From the NCBI GenBank assembly GCA_025642065.1, contig JAODUP010000147.1, forward strand, positions 293,001 to 357,000: a stretch of DNA of 64,000 nt, given 5' to 3'. This document shows, in pieces, positions 33,410-43,540 of the stretch (its first letter is position 1; every line of letters starts with the position of its first letter). The DNA comes from Paralvinella palmiformis. Taxonomy: Eukaryota > Annelida > Polychaeta > Terebellida > Alvinellidae. The translations under genes and the position numbers were made by a program. The notes beneath the pieces were generated by a model. It had not been told where the DNA came from, did not search any database, and worked only from the letters and a program-made list of their open reading frames with translations.

Positions 33410-35613
33410 CTATAAATTCATGGACAACCTGGGAAATGGGTTGTCTAATGCACACTGATTAAGTGGATAAAATCCATTTGTCATGCCTGTCGCCAATCTT
33501 TTTGAAGGAAGACTGGCAGGTTTGTGCAATCTCTTCCGACTTGTATGGTTAGCATAAGAATTATTTTGGAGACTTTCTGAAGGGTTACAAAAGTAATAGG
33601 GGTTGCTAACAGAGCCACAATTTTCAAATTCTCTGTTAATCCTGCAATGAATTCTTTTGATTGCATTCCCCAGTGGCACTTTAGGCATTTCACTCGTTCT
33701 CTGCTGGAAAGCATAATTTACACACTGCATTCTTGCGACATCCGCCATGTTGCAAACTGGCAGTTTCATGCTATCCACATCCAAATTTCTTGTATTTATT
33801 TCTGGGCACACTGGATATGACTGAGCCACCCAGTCATGTTGCTGTGGCTTACTACACTGCATTAGATTGGGCCCTACCTGATTAACAGGTGCGCAACTTG
33901 AGACATGTTTGGACATTACTCCACCAATGGAAATGCCAGCATGTTTCAAATCAGCCTTAGAACTGTAACGCTGGGAATCAGTAACTTTTAAAACAAGCTG
34001 ATCATCCCCACCACCTACTTCAACTTTATTTACATCAATATTCTGACCATGAGTCTGTAAAGTGATGTTATTTTGTGAATATGCTGGATACATTGAAGTA
34101 GTACTGGGTTTAACACACTCCGTGTCATTGTTCTGTGAACTAACGGGACAGGCTGGGATAGTAAGAGGTTTAACGCACTGGACATATTTATTTTGTGGAC
34201 AAACTGGAAGAGTAAGAGACGACGTGACACATTCGATGTTGTTATTTTGTAAATTAACTGGGCAAATGGGAAAAGCGAGAGCCTTAACACATTCCGCGTT
34301 GTTAATTTGTGAACAAAATGGAATCGGAAAAGACTTTACAGGTTCCGGTGCGTCCATGTTCCCAAAACGATGTTGTAGCCATGCAACTCTGGGCACGAAA
34401 TCCTTTAACTTTATGATCAGATTTGTGTGGAGCCGATCGGTGGGAATGCCGTAAAACTTGATCAGCGCCTTTTCTTCTCGCTTCTTCAAGGTGTGTAACA
34501 TCACAGAGAGTTCGCTGGCCAGATACTGGATGAACTCTTCTAGCTTGCACTGCGGGAAGTAAAGTCGCATGACCGATTCGACCAGTGCGTACCTGGCCTT
34601 CAACTTACCGCGCAAAATGCAAGTCAGCATCCTCTGAAAACAGTTCACTTGAATGATCTCCACATCGGAAATAATTTTACCGGGCTTCGGGGGAGACGGA
34701 ATGGCGATATCTTTATTATCGGTGGATGATTTACCTTTGTTCGCTTCCACTTCTTCCTGCGTATCAACGAAAATGCGGTTTGAAGGTTAAGTGAACATAA
34801 ACATTGCCACACACTTAGCACACCGACACATACACCGAATAATCCCTCTCCCATCTAGCAAGTGACATACGCTGCGTACGGATATAAACTTACGGCTTTT
34901 TTCCTCTCGGAATCCGGTTCTTGACGTTCGGTTTGGTTGTCGGCCGTTTTACAGGACATTATTATTCCCGATCCACGACTCCTTAAGCCTGAAAAATCCT
35001 CGATGTTACCTATCGGTATTAAAGGCGGTGGATTTATGTCGGATGGCAATGTCTGATCCTGATCGACAACATTACCAACGGGAAATGGTTCGTGTAGATG
35101 CTTGTTTGACAGGCTATTCGTTGCCAATTCCGACGAATTATTCCGCTTGGGCAGCTCGTCGTGATTCGATAAGCCATCAAACTTACTTTTCGGCTGATCA
35201 GAGGCGCTGGGCGATTTGGAACTCGTCTCCAGTGCGATGCTCGTTTCAGTCGTCCTGCCGACTCGTGGCATTGAATTCTTTAGCATTATCAGCGAATTCA
35301 GCGGGTCGTTGGTGTGCAGGGCTTCGATCCGAACGTCGGGACACAATGCCAAAAGAGCGTCCAGTCTGACCAATTCGGTGTCTCTGCTGAAATTGAACGT
35401 CAATCCGGATTTTTTGCAGAGCCCATTGAGGAATGACACTTCAACCGGACAGGCCGGTAAGCTCTTGACCTTTACGTCTATTAGCACATGGGAGGCGCCT
35501 CGAAGGACATTCAACGGCATCAAGATATTGCCATCTCGAGCAACAACCGGTATCATAGAATCCCTTACTAGGAGCCAGCTGTTAGCGTCAATCGGAAGGC
35601 GCTTCTGTGGCAT
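33410..35613 (-). CDS. Unrecognised nuclear-type protein with possible Ski/Sno/Dac-like segments
   Basis: Two coding exons: 35613-34894 and 34756-33410, with donor GCC|GTAAGT and acceptor GCAG|GAA, phase 0, giving about 688 residues. I chose the ATG at 35613 as the first in-frame one; the frame stays open upstream to 35883 without an ATG, so another 5' exon is possible. Residues 10-90 (SWLLVRDSMIPVVARDGNIL, later FLNGLCKKSGLTFNF) have the spacing of a Ski/Sno/Dac domain. About 35 residues into exon 2 a second stretch (VMRLYFPQCKLEEFIQYL, then ALIKFYGIPTDRL) recalls the RLCLPQ...LKVMGILP pattern of Ski. Then come five Cys-Pro repeats and a basic C-terminus (SRKRLHKPASLPSKR). Base composition is richer in CpG than the flanks. 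The gene call is firm; the family (SKIDA1-like?) is only a suggestion. Confidence 0.72.
34060..34350 (-). repeat. Five degenerate protein repeats of 17-20 residues
   Basis: Within the exon above, units of the form V-K-x-L-x-x-P-x-C-P-x-x-x-Q-N-N-x-x-E-C occur five times (for example VKALAFPICPVNLQNNNIEC and VKPLTIPACPVSSQNNDTEC). The last unit has lost both cysteines. DNA similarity between units is visible too, so the array arose by tandem duplication. Confidence 0.85.
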
Positions 35614-36427
35614 GCTGTGCCAACGCTTCACTTCGGGATGGACCCGCTTCAGCCGAATTGCCTTCGTTCGATTGACAGATGAGAAGGATTCGTGCTGCTT
35701 CGCAATTCCGCTTCGGGCTCGATCGACGAAGTAGCGCGTCGATATTACGGTTAGTTTTCGATCTAAAATACCATGGAAAAGACGGAGCACGTACTGTTCC
35801 CGCAAACGAATGGTCAACAACTTCAATCCTTTACACCTCTCGACACACGGTAGTATGATCGCTTCGAAATGTGTCCATCCCAAACGGGCCGTCTATTCGC
35901 CTCCGACAAGTCGAAACTTTGGCTAAGAGTTTGCCGATAAGTAATGATTCACGTCCCAAAACGGGGCCGCTCGTCAGCCGACTGCAAACCCACCTATTCT
36001 CGGTAACGCGCATTAAACTCTACCCGTCTGTCGTGTGTTAATATGCGCATATGTATCTAGCACGGACGCAGACAAACCCTTCTCTCTACCTGAGTAGGTA
36101 GCCACAGAAAGACATGCTTGACAACCACACTTGAACTATAAACCGTCCTATAGTATAATCCGTAAAATGTCTTCAGCACAAGTCACACAAACACACACCA
36201 CTTATTTATGTACACCCACACATTATATATATATATATATATATAAGGGAATTGTGTAAATCACTGTTCTCAGTGAGTCAACAGTTTTTTTGCGAATTAT
36301 TATTATAAGCAATCTGTCATGTTTGTATTATGATTGTGGAGCTTTCTTTTTAACGGTTATTAATTCGAGCCTTTCGGTATCATCACATTATTGTGTGTCG
36401 CCGATACGCGGCGAGTGAGTCAGACAC

Positions 36428-36435
36428 TGACGTCA
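36428..36435. promoter_or_regulatory. CRE-like palindrome TGACGTCA
   Basis: A perfect CREB/ATF consensus octamer in a CpG-richer stretch about 0.8 kb upstream of the start codon of the minus-strand gene. A single octamer is weak evidence of function. Confidence 0.4.
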
Positions 36436-36797
36436 CTAAGACTTCAAATATACGGGTATAGCTGTTATCCGTTTGACCCTATATAGAGACATTCGAGATA
36501 AGAAGCCGCTGAATGTGGGGATGTGTTTACGTTCTGCACGGTTCAGTAATCCGCTCTCGGACGACTGTGTCTCGCGATATTCCTTTAGTATAGACATAAG
36601 ACCGTTCTGTACGCCTACTCCAGAGGGTGGCTGCCGTTTGCAAACAAGTAGATACACATATTTTAGCTAGCGCATTAATTACTCGTATCTAAGATCTAAT
36701 ACTTCAGTCTTCGTATTCAGCTTCGAGGTCACATGTAGGCCTATAGCATGTATGGGCGCGCGCTATGTCGGCCCATTTCGTCTACCGTGTGCCAAAA

Positions 36798-36808
36798 AAA
36801 TGGCGGCA
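36798..36808 (+). promoter_or_regulatory. YY1-like AAATGGCGGC site or start codon
   Basis: CCAAAAAAATGGCGGCAGAA fits both the YY1 core (ATGGCGGC) near many transcription starts and a strong start context. A 22-codon frame (MAAEIETVRYAACVYTYLCK then CV) begins at 36800. Divergent transcription from the same CpG-rich area is possible. Confidence 0.35.
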
Positions 36809-37200
36809 GAAATAGAAACAGTTCGCTATGCTGCATGCGTGTATACGTATTTATGCAAGTGTGTCTAAATTTGGCACGAACCACCAAACCATGACCTAGA
36901 TGTCACGAGTCTTTCTTTCCTGTTTTTGAGAGCGACCTCGTTTTTTCTGTTTTTGACGGCCACCTCATTTTATAGAGTTAAATATAATGACATTCAAAAC
37001 TATTGCTTAAAATTAAATCACTAGATCTATACAATTATAATAATGAATCAAAAATAATACAAACGCCTTCTATATATCATATAATGTATTTAATTGATTT
37101 ATCTACCTCTTAACTGGAAGTTTGTGACTGCAAGCGCTAGACATAGCTTGAATTCCATGTTAATCAATGAATTGTTGTTAGCATATATATATATATATAT

Positions 37201-38327
37201 ATATATATGGTCTGAACTCTTCTCAAATAAACCTATATGTTGATCTGTGTCGTGACATTAATCGTATTTATTTAAAAAACACCCAGTACTCATTTATTTC
37301 ACAAAAAGAAATAAAATCATAGTAAGATCGTTTAGAAAATAAAACTATAAATTTATGCTTCACCCGCCTACAGTACTGTATACAAGAGTAATCTATGTTT
37401 GCTGTCACATTTATGGTGATACAAAAGGTGGTAATCTATAAATTGGATATGATTTTTATAATTAAAATATCAGACTGCGGTACGAAACGATAACTATCAA
37501 AGGTAAACCAAACGAAGTCAGATAATAAGCAATGTAGTTGATATACCGTCTATGAAATATGTTTGTTTATCCGCTCACTATCGACTCTTGTCTCTGTCTA
37601 TGAGGTGTGTGAGTCGTTGACTCGGCGAGAATTTGTTTAACCACACAAACTCATGCTTGGCTATTCCATGGCCGAATTTAATTGACAATCGCCTTTAAAA
37701 ATCGGCAAAAGTAAATATAAAACAAAACAGGATTTAAGATTTGCTGAAGACAAACGCCAAGACAATGCAATACGCTCACTATTCAATAACGCCTACAAAT
37801 ATCCTGCTGGGCAAAATAAAGGTACCAGACATAAGACAAATCGGTACATTAATTGTGACAGGCATCCAATACTTGCATGAGTCCGGGTATATTTATAGAG
37901 TAACGGGAAGATGAACATCACGCTTGAATCCTTGATTAGAATATTAATGTATTTTACCAAAGCTAAGAATATATTCAGCTTTTTTTTGTTACATTTACAA
38001 GAATCAGATGCAAACATGAAATCATCTAGTATATGGCTGGTGCTAATCGCAGCAAGATGGTGGCAATAAGCCATTGAATAGCCGAGCTTGATTCCTCAAA
38101 CAAACCAGAGGATGTATGCTACATCCTATGGGTAAACATTTGTCCCAGTGAACAATCCTTTTCATTTGAAACACAAGATATGATGAAATGTGCAGTTGGG
38201 GTATTCTGTTCAGAATGGTATCCGATCGAGATCCTCAAACCTTCGAAATATTCCTGTCTCCTATTTTGGAACCATCTCGGTTGGAGAAAGGGAAAAAACC
38301 TTGTCAGTGATGTAGTGTGTGGCAGAG
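37201..38327. other. Gene-free stretch
   Basis: AT-rich DNA with no recognisable exon, RNA gene or terminal-repeat pair. Confidence 0.4.
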
Positions 38328-38510
38328 CCCAGCACGGGTTGGGTTGACCCGTTGGGTCGGGTTGGGCGGGTTGAACTTTTTCTTCAGATCACGTTGGGTT
38401 TGGGTTTAAGTCTTATGGGTTGGGTTGGGTTCGGCGTTGTTGTCTTGTGGGTTGGATTAGGTTCGGGTTGTGGTATTGTGGGTTGGGTTGTGTATGGGTT
38501 TTATTTATTT
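38328..38510 (+). repeat. G-rich GGGTT-type low-complexity block
   Basis: Degenerate repeats of GGGTT/GGGTTG with a strong G bias on the plus strand. The 64-codon frame across it is Gly/Val/Leu-rich because of composition and is not a credible protein. 38354-38370 (GGGTCGGGTTGGGCGGG) is a textbook quadruplex motif with four G3 runs and loops of 2, 2 and 1. Confidence 0.8.
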
Positions 38511-38976
38511 TAAATCCAAAATATATGTTCAGCCGCCTCCCATTGTGGCTCTGCGTGGTGGCTCTGCAATGCGACCGCTGTCGATTCAGAACTAATATCC
38601 TCATCAATTTGCTTTTCATGTCTATAGGCTGAATTGTTATTGACTGATTGTATTGAGTGCCAGTGGTAGCTTAAAACTTGCCGTAGAACCTGTGTCCGTT
38701 GCGTATGGCAACTTTAATTGCAGTAACTCTGCCTAATTAGTTACGATTGTTCGCGTCGGAACCTGTGTGGCGCCCTTTTTTCTTTCAATTTGGCGTCGTT
38801 TTGAATGGGTTCTGGGTGTTTTGATTCGCGTCGAAAGCATGAGTGGTTCAATTTGCTTTTGAGCTGGTTTCACATGTTTCGCTCTTGTGGCATCTCCAGC
38901 AATATGCAAGACAGACATGGAGGGTTGGGATGAATTCCCACGTATCAGTTGGAAGGGTTTCGGGGTGTACTGGATG

Positions 38977-39613
38977 TACTGGACGTTAGTGTACGGACGT
39001 TAGTGTATATAGATGTTAGTGGACCTGATATTTGTTTACTGGATGTTAGTGCACGAAAAAGGTGAACGTTAGTGTACTCGATATTAGTGTACGGAAGTTA
39101 GTGTACATAGATGTAAGTTCACAAAAAAAGGTGAACGTTACTGTGCAAAATAGTAAAACTATTTAAAAAATAAAATACTGTAAAAATTATTACTCAAACC
39201 TTTAAAGGTATTTTTAAAATTAAACATTGTAAAAACATTACTAAAATAATAAAATCACAAATTGTTCACAATTCCAGAGAGAATGTCGAAGTGTCTGTAA
39301 CTGAAGCCCCTACCAATCTGAGAATTCTCATTTTATTGGCTTCATACCTTCGGTTGCTATTCAAAAATCAAAAGATCAAAAATCTAAATAATTCCAGAGA
39401 TCTTCCAAGATCTTCCAAGACAAACTTAGCAAGCTCTGCAAAGTTTGTCAATGACGTTTAGGGCCATGTCATAAAACAAATAGCGCTTAACGGGATTTGG
39501 ATTTACTGATATTTTCAATGTACACTAATGTCTGGTACACAAACACAGACGTACACTAAAATCAGGTACATAAACATCTATGTACACTAACGTCCGTACA
39601 TTAATATCCAGTA
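38977..39613. mobile_element. Foldback-type element with long repetitive TIRs, 637 bp
   Basis: The left about 75 nt (TACTGGACGTTAGTGTACGG, then ACGTTAGTGTATATAGATGT) pair with the complement of the right about 75 nt (TACTGGATATTAATGTACGG, then ACGTTAGTGTACATAGATGT). The arms contain tandem GTTAGTGTACGGA-like units. The AT-rich centre has no coding capacity. Confidence 0.85.
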
Positions 39614-40221
39614 CTATTGGTACCATTGGAAGACTTTGGTACTGCATGGCCAAGACATATGGCATTAAATTGGAACTCCCTGTGCATGAGGTTCCTTGCC
39701 ATTTGAACTTCGTTTATGTTTTACAAAATTAAGCACTCGTCAGACTCGATCAACAGCAATCTTATTAACCGATAGATCGATTAACCGAAATATAAGTATA
39801 TCTGTCCGCCGAACATTATATTTCGGTTAATTTTGCGTTGATTTTGTTCAGCAAACCAGGAAATTCACACCTTTCAAATGATCCTGACACTCATACCTAT
39901 AATTACTTTCATTCTGCAATGACCGTTAAACGTCAAAGAAACAATTAAAAGTGACCCCTATGATTTCAAACAATGCCAAGTCGCCCCCTCCATCAGATGA
40001 TGAAAGTGACTACGAAATGCCGGACATCAAAGTGCCCACACATAGTGAAGCCATCAAAGATTGCTTGCTTGCTTGCTTGTAGTTCGGGGAGTATCCCCAG
40101 GCTGTCGCTTGTTTGGCACAGCCTCTATGGTGGAGTCCTTCTCCGTAGAGTTTCTGTATCTGAAAATGACTTTGTAAAGTTCCGGTCCCGGACGTACCGG
40201 TGCCGAACCTTTACAAAAACT

Positions 40222-41271
40222 TTACTGTGTGTTTGTTTTTTGCCAGATGTAGGGATCTTTTTTAAATAAGGGTATTATTATGTGTGGCGTGGCTGTGACT
40301 TTGCGTATTACAATGACTGCTTTTTCTGTGTCGGTTAGGTTGTGTTGTGCCGGAGTTAAGAGTTGTTTAAGAGGTTGTCGGCAGGCTGGGAAGGCGGGAC
40401 AATTAATTAGATAGTGGACGGGGTCGAAGTTTTGATTGCAATGTAAGCAGAGTGCTTTATTATTTGGGCCGACAAAGCTTTTTGTGTGCACCCAGCAGCG
40501 GAGGCGGCGTATGTGTACGTCTGCTATTCTGTTATTTATGATGTGAATGCCGGGAACAATGGTTTTATTGTACCATGTACTTAATTTGGCTGTGTCTTGA
40601 TTTGGTGTTATTTGTTTGTGAAGATATTCTGTTATTATGTGTTTGTAGGCACCTGGTGTCTGTTCTGTGTGTAGGATGTTGGTTAGGTTAGTGGCTTCGT
40701 TGGCCAGAGCGTCGGCTCGTTCATTACCCTCGATATTTGTGTGGCTGGGAACCCAATGTAGAGTGGTTAGACTGCCACGTTGGCTTAATGCAGAGGCGCA
40801 GTTAATAATTTTAGTTGTGATTTCTGGATATGTTCGTGTTTTAGTTTGTGCCAGGATTTTGATGGCTGCCATCGAGTCTGAGTGTATGATTGTGTCTTCG
40901 TGTCTGTCTTGTGCCTCTCGCCATGCGAAGGCGGCGTGTATGGCGTGAAGTTCTGCTAGAGTGATTGGTGTGTGGTCGGGGAGTCTTCCACAGGGATTTC
41001 GGAGTGCTCCCTCCACAAAACAGGCCCAGGCAGATTTTCCATCCTGGCGGACACTGGCATCTGTGTAGATGTTTATTGCTGCCTGGTCTCTGTTCAGGGA
41101 AGAGATCCTGTCCGACGCCTCAGTGAATGCCCCTTGTGGGTCTTTGGTTTTTGATTTTCTGTTTACGATAATGATGGTAAATGGGTAGTCGCGCCATGGA
41201 GCAGTTTCCTTGGCATCCGGAGGGTGGATTGCTGGAATTCTCATGTCCCTTTGAATAGCAGCTGCTTTCAT
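40222..41271 (-). pseudogene. LINE RNase H domain and C-terminal zinc knuckle
   Basis: All four RNase H acidic residues are in place: INIYTDAS (D), TLAELHAIHAAF (E), IIHSDSMAAI (D) and GNERADALA (D). The HWVPSHTNIEGNERADALAN block is typical. Near the C-terminus CLHCNQNFDPVHYLINC forms a zinc-knuckle-like CX2CX8HX4C. The frame is open for 349 codons but is separated from the RT by a frame change around 41.3-41.57 kb. Confidence 0.88.
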
Positions 41272-41569
41272 GGCCCAGCTTTTATTAATGTGTACTCTGG
41301 GGTCTTTGTGTAAGCTTTCTTGTATTTTAAATGTGATTTCTACTGGGTCAGGTTTTGTCGCTGTTCTTAATATGTATTTGGCTGTGTCTCCTCTAATGAG
41401 ATGGGCAATAGGGGGGATGCCGGATTCTCTGCTGATAAGGGCAGAGGGGGCAGTAGGGGGGAGTCCTAAGACATATTTAAGTGCAGTTCTTTGTGCTATT
41501 TCTATGTGTTTAATTGCCGTTTTAGATGCAAGTAGGTAGATTGGGGCGCATAAAGAAGTATGGATTGAA

Positions 41570-42490
41570 TTAGGGCTTTATACAGATTAATAAGATTTTT
41601 GTGTTTATTCCTGCTTTAACATTAGAAATAATTTTTATTATGTTTAGCCGAGAGTAGATTTTTTGTTTTGTTTGTAGTGCGTGTTTGTTGAAATTGAGGT
41701 GGTTGTCTATGATGACGCCTAAGTATTTGTACTGTTTGACTATTTCAATGTCTTGTTTGCCTATATGGAAGGTGTTGTGTTGTTTTGAATTGGTGTTGAA
41801 TGCAATTATTTTAGTTTTGGCGGTGGAGAAAAATAGACCTAGGTCATTGGCTTTAGATGCTGTTGTGTCGAGGGCGGTTTGTAGTTTTTTGGCCGGCCTT
41901 GGGCCGTGTGAAATAATGGCTATGTCGTCGGCATAAGCCAGGATGTCGACACATGGGGGTAAGGATGTGGAGATTAGTGCTGTAATTAGGGCGTTAAATA
42001 GTGTAGGTGAGAGGGCGGAGCCCTGTGGGGAACCTGTAGTAAGTGGGTGTGAGTCAGATTTTACCCCTTGGACTGTAACTTTAATTTCTCTATTGTCTAG
42101 GAAGTCTTCTACCCACGATATCATTCTTCTCTTGATGCCCAGGGAGATTAAAGCGTCTAAGATGACGATGTGGTTAGCCCTTTCAAAGGCCTTATCTAGA
42201 TCCAGAAAGGCAGTGTAGACTGTGCCGGATCGGGTTTTTCTTCTTCTGTTGGTGATTAAGTTTACTAAATGTAGAATTGGGTCGACAGTTGATCTGCCTT
42301 TTGTAAACCCGAAGAGATTTTTTGGTCTGGGGAGTTTAAATATTAGTCTGGTGAGAATTAGTCTCTCCATGATTTTTAGTATTGTAGGGAGGAGAGATAT
42401 TGGTCTGTGGCCTTTGCCACCAGGTTTAGGGATAGGGACGACTATTGAGGTTTTCCAGAGTCTGGGAATTCGTCCTTCTCTCCAGGATTG
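41570..42490 (-). pseudogene. LINE reverse transcriptase domain
   Basis: The frame starts SWREGRIPRLWKTS, then PISLLPTILKIMERLI. Further motifs are FGFTKGRSTVDPILHLV, TAFLDLDKAFERANH, GSPQGSALSPTLFN, the catalytic LAYADDIAII, and KYLGVIIDNHLNF. These are RT blocks in the correct order, with all catalytic Asp present. It continues toward the RNase H part after a frameshift. Confidence 0.9.
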
Positions 42491-43472
42491 GGAACAATTA
42501 CTAATTTATCTAGAGGCAGCAAACGATGCTGACCCTATAGATATCATAGTGTTCCGTCTGCTACAAGAGCAGGTTAAAGCAGAAGGACAGAGATCTCAGG
42601 GCATAAAATCGTTCTTTAAATTAAAATAGTTCACGATTAAATTTGGTCAACTGATAGCGCTATTTAATTGTGTCTGATATTATTTGCATATGCAAGTTAG
42701 ATACAATAGCGCATGCGTGGATGAAAGGAAGGGGTATATCCAAGGGATGTGGACAGTTTGATGTGTGACTGGTTATGAATTATATCGGCCGTAATAATTA
42801 TAGGTAAATAAATAGAAATGGTCAATTAGAAGTATGAATAACTGTTTATCTACTACAATGCAAGAAAGATTTTATCGTCATAATTAATAAATTGCTTATG
42901 ATAGAAATGCCATAAATATCAGATGTTTATCTAGGCTAATCGGCCATGGTCCATTGACGTTGTATGCGCACCACATACGGCTATATTGTGAATTATTCGT
43001 TCATCCGAAAATTCGATTATCCGTAAATTATTTCGTCCATTAATATCCACCAGTCATTTTGGGTTAATCGAGACTGACCTGTATTATAAAAAAGGTCAGT
43101 TTCCAGTAGGCACTATAATATCACGTACAAAATCTTGACATAGATAACATGACCAGCGATACATATTGGCCTTGATCCGCTCCTTTGTATTGTCCCTATT
43201 CGCTGTTCAAGGCGTGGCTTGTAGGCACCATTGTAATGTAGATCTGAATCGATAAAAGCTCTGAAATATAATCTATAACCCATTGATCGCGCACAAAATT
43301 ACTTATTGTAGCTAATAAGTATTCATATATTGTATTACGTGAAGGCAACTTTATCATTGAAACAAGTTATTCAGCCTTCAGAAAATTATATGTTATCTTT
43401 ATGTGTTATCATATCAATCTTTTGTATATAATTAATTTATTGTACCCAAATGGAAATAGCGAAAATATAATG

Positions 43473-43473
<1 letters not shown>

Positions 43474-43528
<55 letters not shown>
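43474..43528. repeat. (TA)n microsatellite
   Basis: About 27 TA units immediately left of the LINE copy at 43541. Confidence 0.95.
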
Positions 43529-43530
<2 letters not shown>

Positions 43531-43540
43531 TAAATGTAGG

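Larger units (their letters stand above)
35614..37200. other. CpG-richer upstream region of the two-exon gene
   Basis: From 35.6 to 36.85 kb CpG is clearly more frequent than elsewhere, as expected for a promoter area. It contains a CRE palindrome (36428) and a YY1-like site (36798). TA runs lie near 36225-36243 and 37183-37208. A minus-strand frame of 60 codons with an ATG at 36013 overlaps the upstream open frame in another phase and is not supported. Confidence 0.45.
40060..42494 (-). mobile_element. I-clade-like LINE with RNase H, 5'-truncated
   Basis: On the minus strand the order is RT, linker, RNase H, Cys-His knuckle, 3' UTR, (CAAG)n tail at 40060-40080. Flanks carry GATTG on both sides. 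The endonuclease and ORF1 are missing, so insertion was truncated within ORF2 at the RT N-terminus (SWREGRIPRLWKTS). RT plus RNase H suggests the I superfamily (I, Nimb, Ingi or similar). Coding content is much better preserved than in the other LINEs of the window, so it is probably the youngest. Confidence 0.9.
39960..42629 (+). pseudogene. Tigger-like transposase C-terminus, interrupted by a LINE
   Basis: Left piece 39960-40059: an acidic linker with SPPPSDDESDYEMPDIKVPT up to IKD. Right piece 42490-42629: WEQLLIYLEAANDADPIDII, later QRSQGIKSFFK, then TAA. Such an acidic linker followed by a short helical tail is typical of the CENP-B/jerky/Tigger C-terminus. Removing the LINE and one copy of the 5-bp duplication GATTG puts the two pieces in one frame. 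The DDE catalytic part is missing. Confidence 0.75.
39735..43083 (+). mobile_element. Tigger/pogo-type DNA transposon, internally deleted and split by a LINE
   Basis: The left terminus CGTCAGACTCGATCAAC and the complement of the right terminus GGTCAGTCTCGATTAAC match. Subterminal words (CATCCGAAAATTCGATTATC) are those of pogo/Tigger elements. Reading frames on both sides of the LINE at 40060-42494 encode parts of one transposase C-terminus. Most of the transposase upstream is gone. Confidence 0.7.

Noticed and set aside
34062..34454. 130-codon plus-strand frame opposite the two-exon gene
   Set aside because: It is the antisense shadow of the Cys-Pro repeat region; the minus frame is longer, spliced and has protein-like composition.
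35831..36013. 60-codon minus frame starting at an ATG upstream of the two-exon gene
   Set aside because: It overlaps the upstream open frame in a different phase and ends in a stop. Joining it would need an unsupported frameshift or a very short intron.
38319..38632. Frames of 64-70 codons in the GGGTT block
   Set aside because: Amino-acid content (Gly, Val, Leu, Trp) follows the repeat composition on both strands; not a protein gene.
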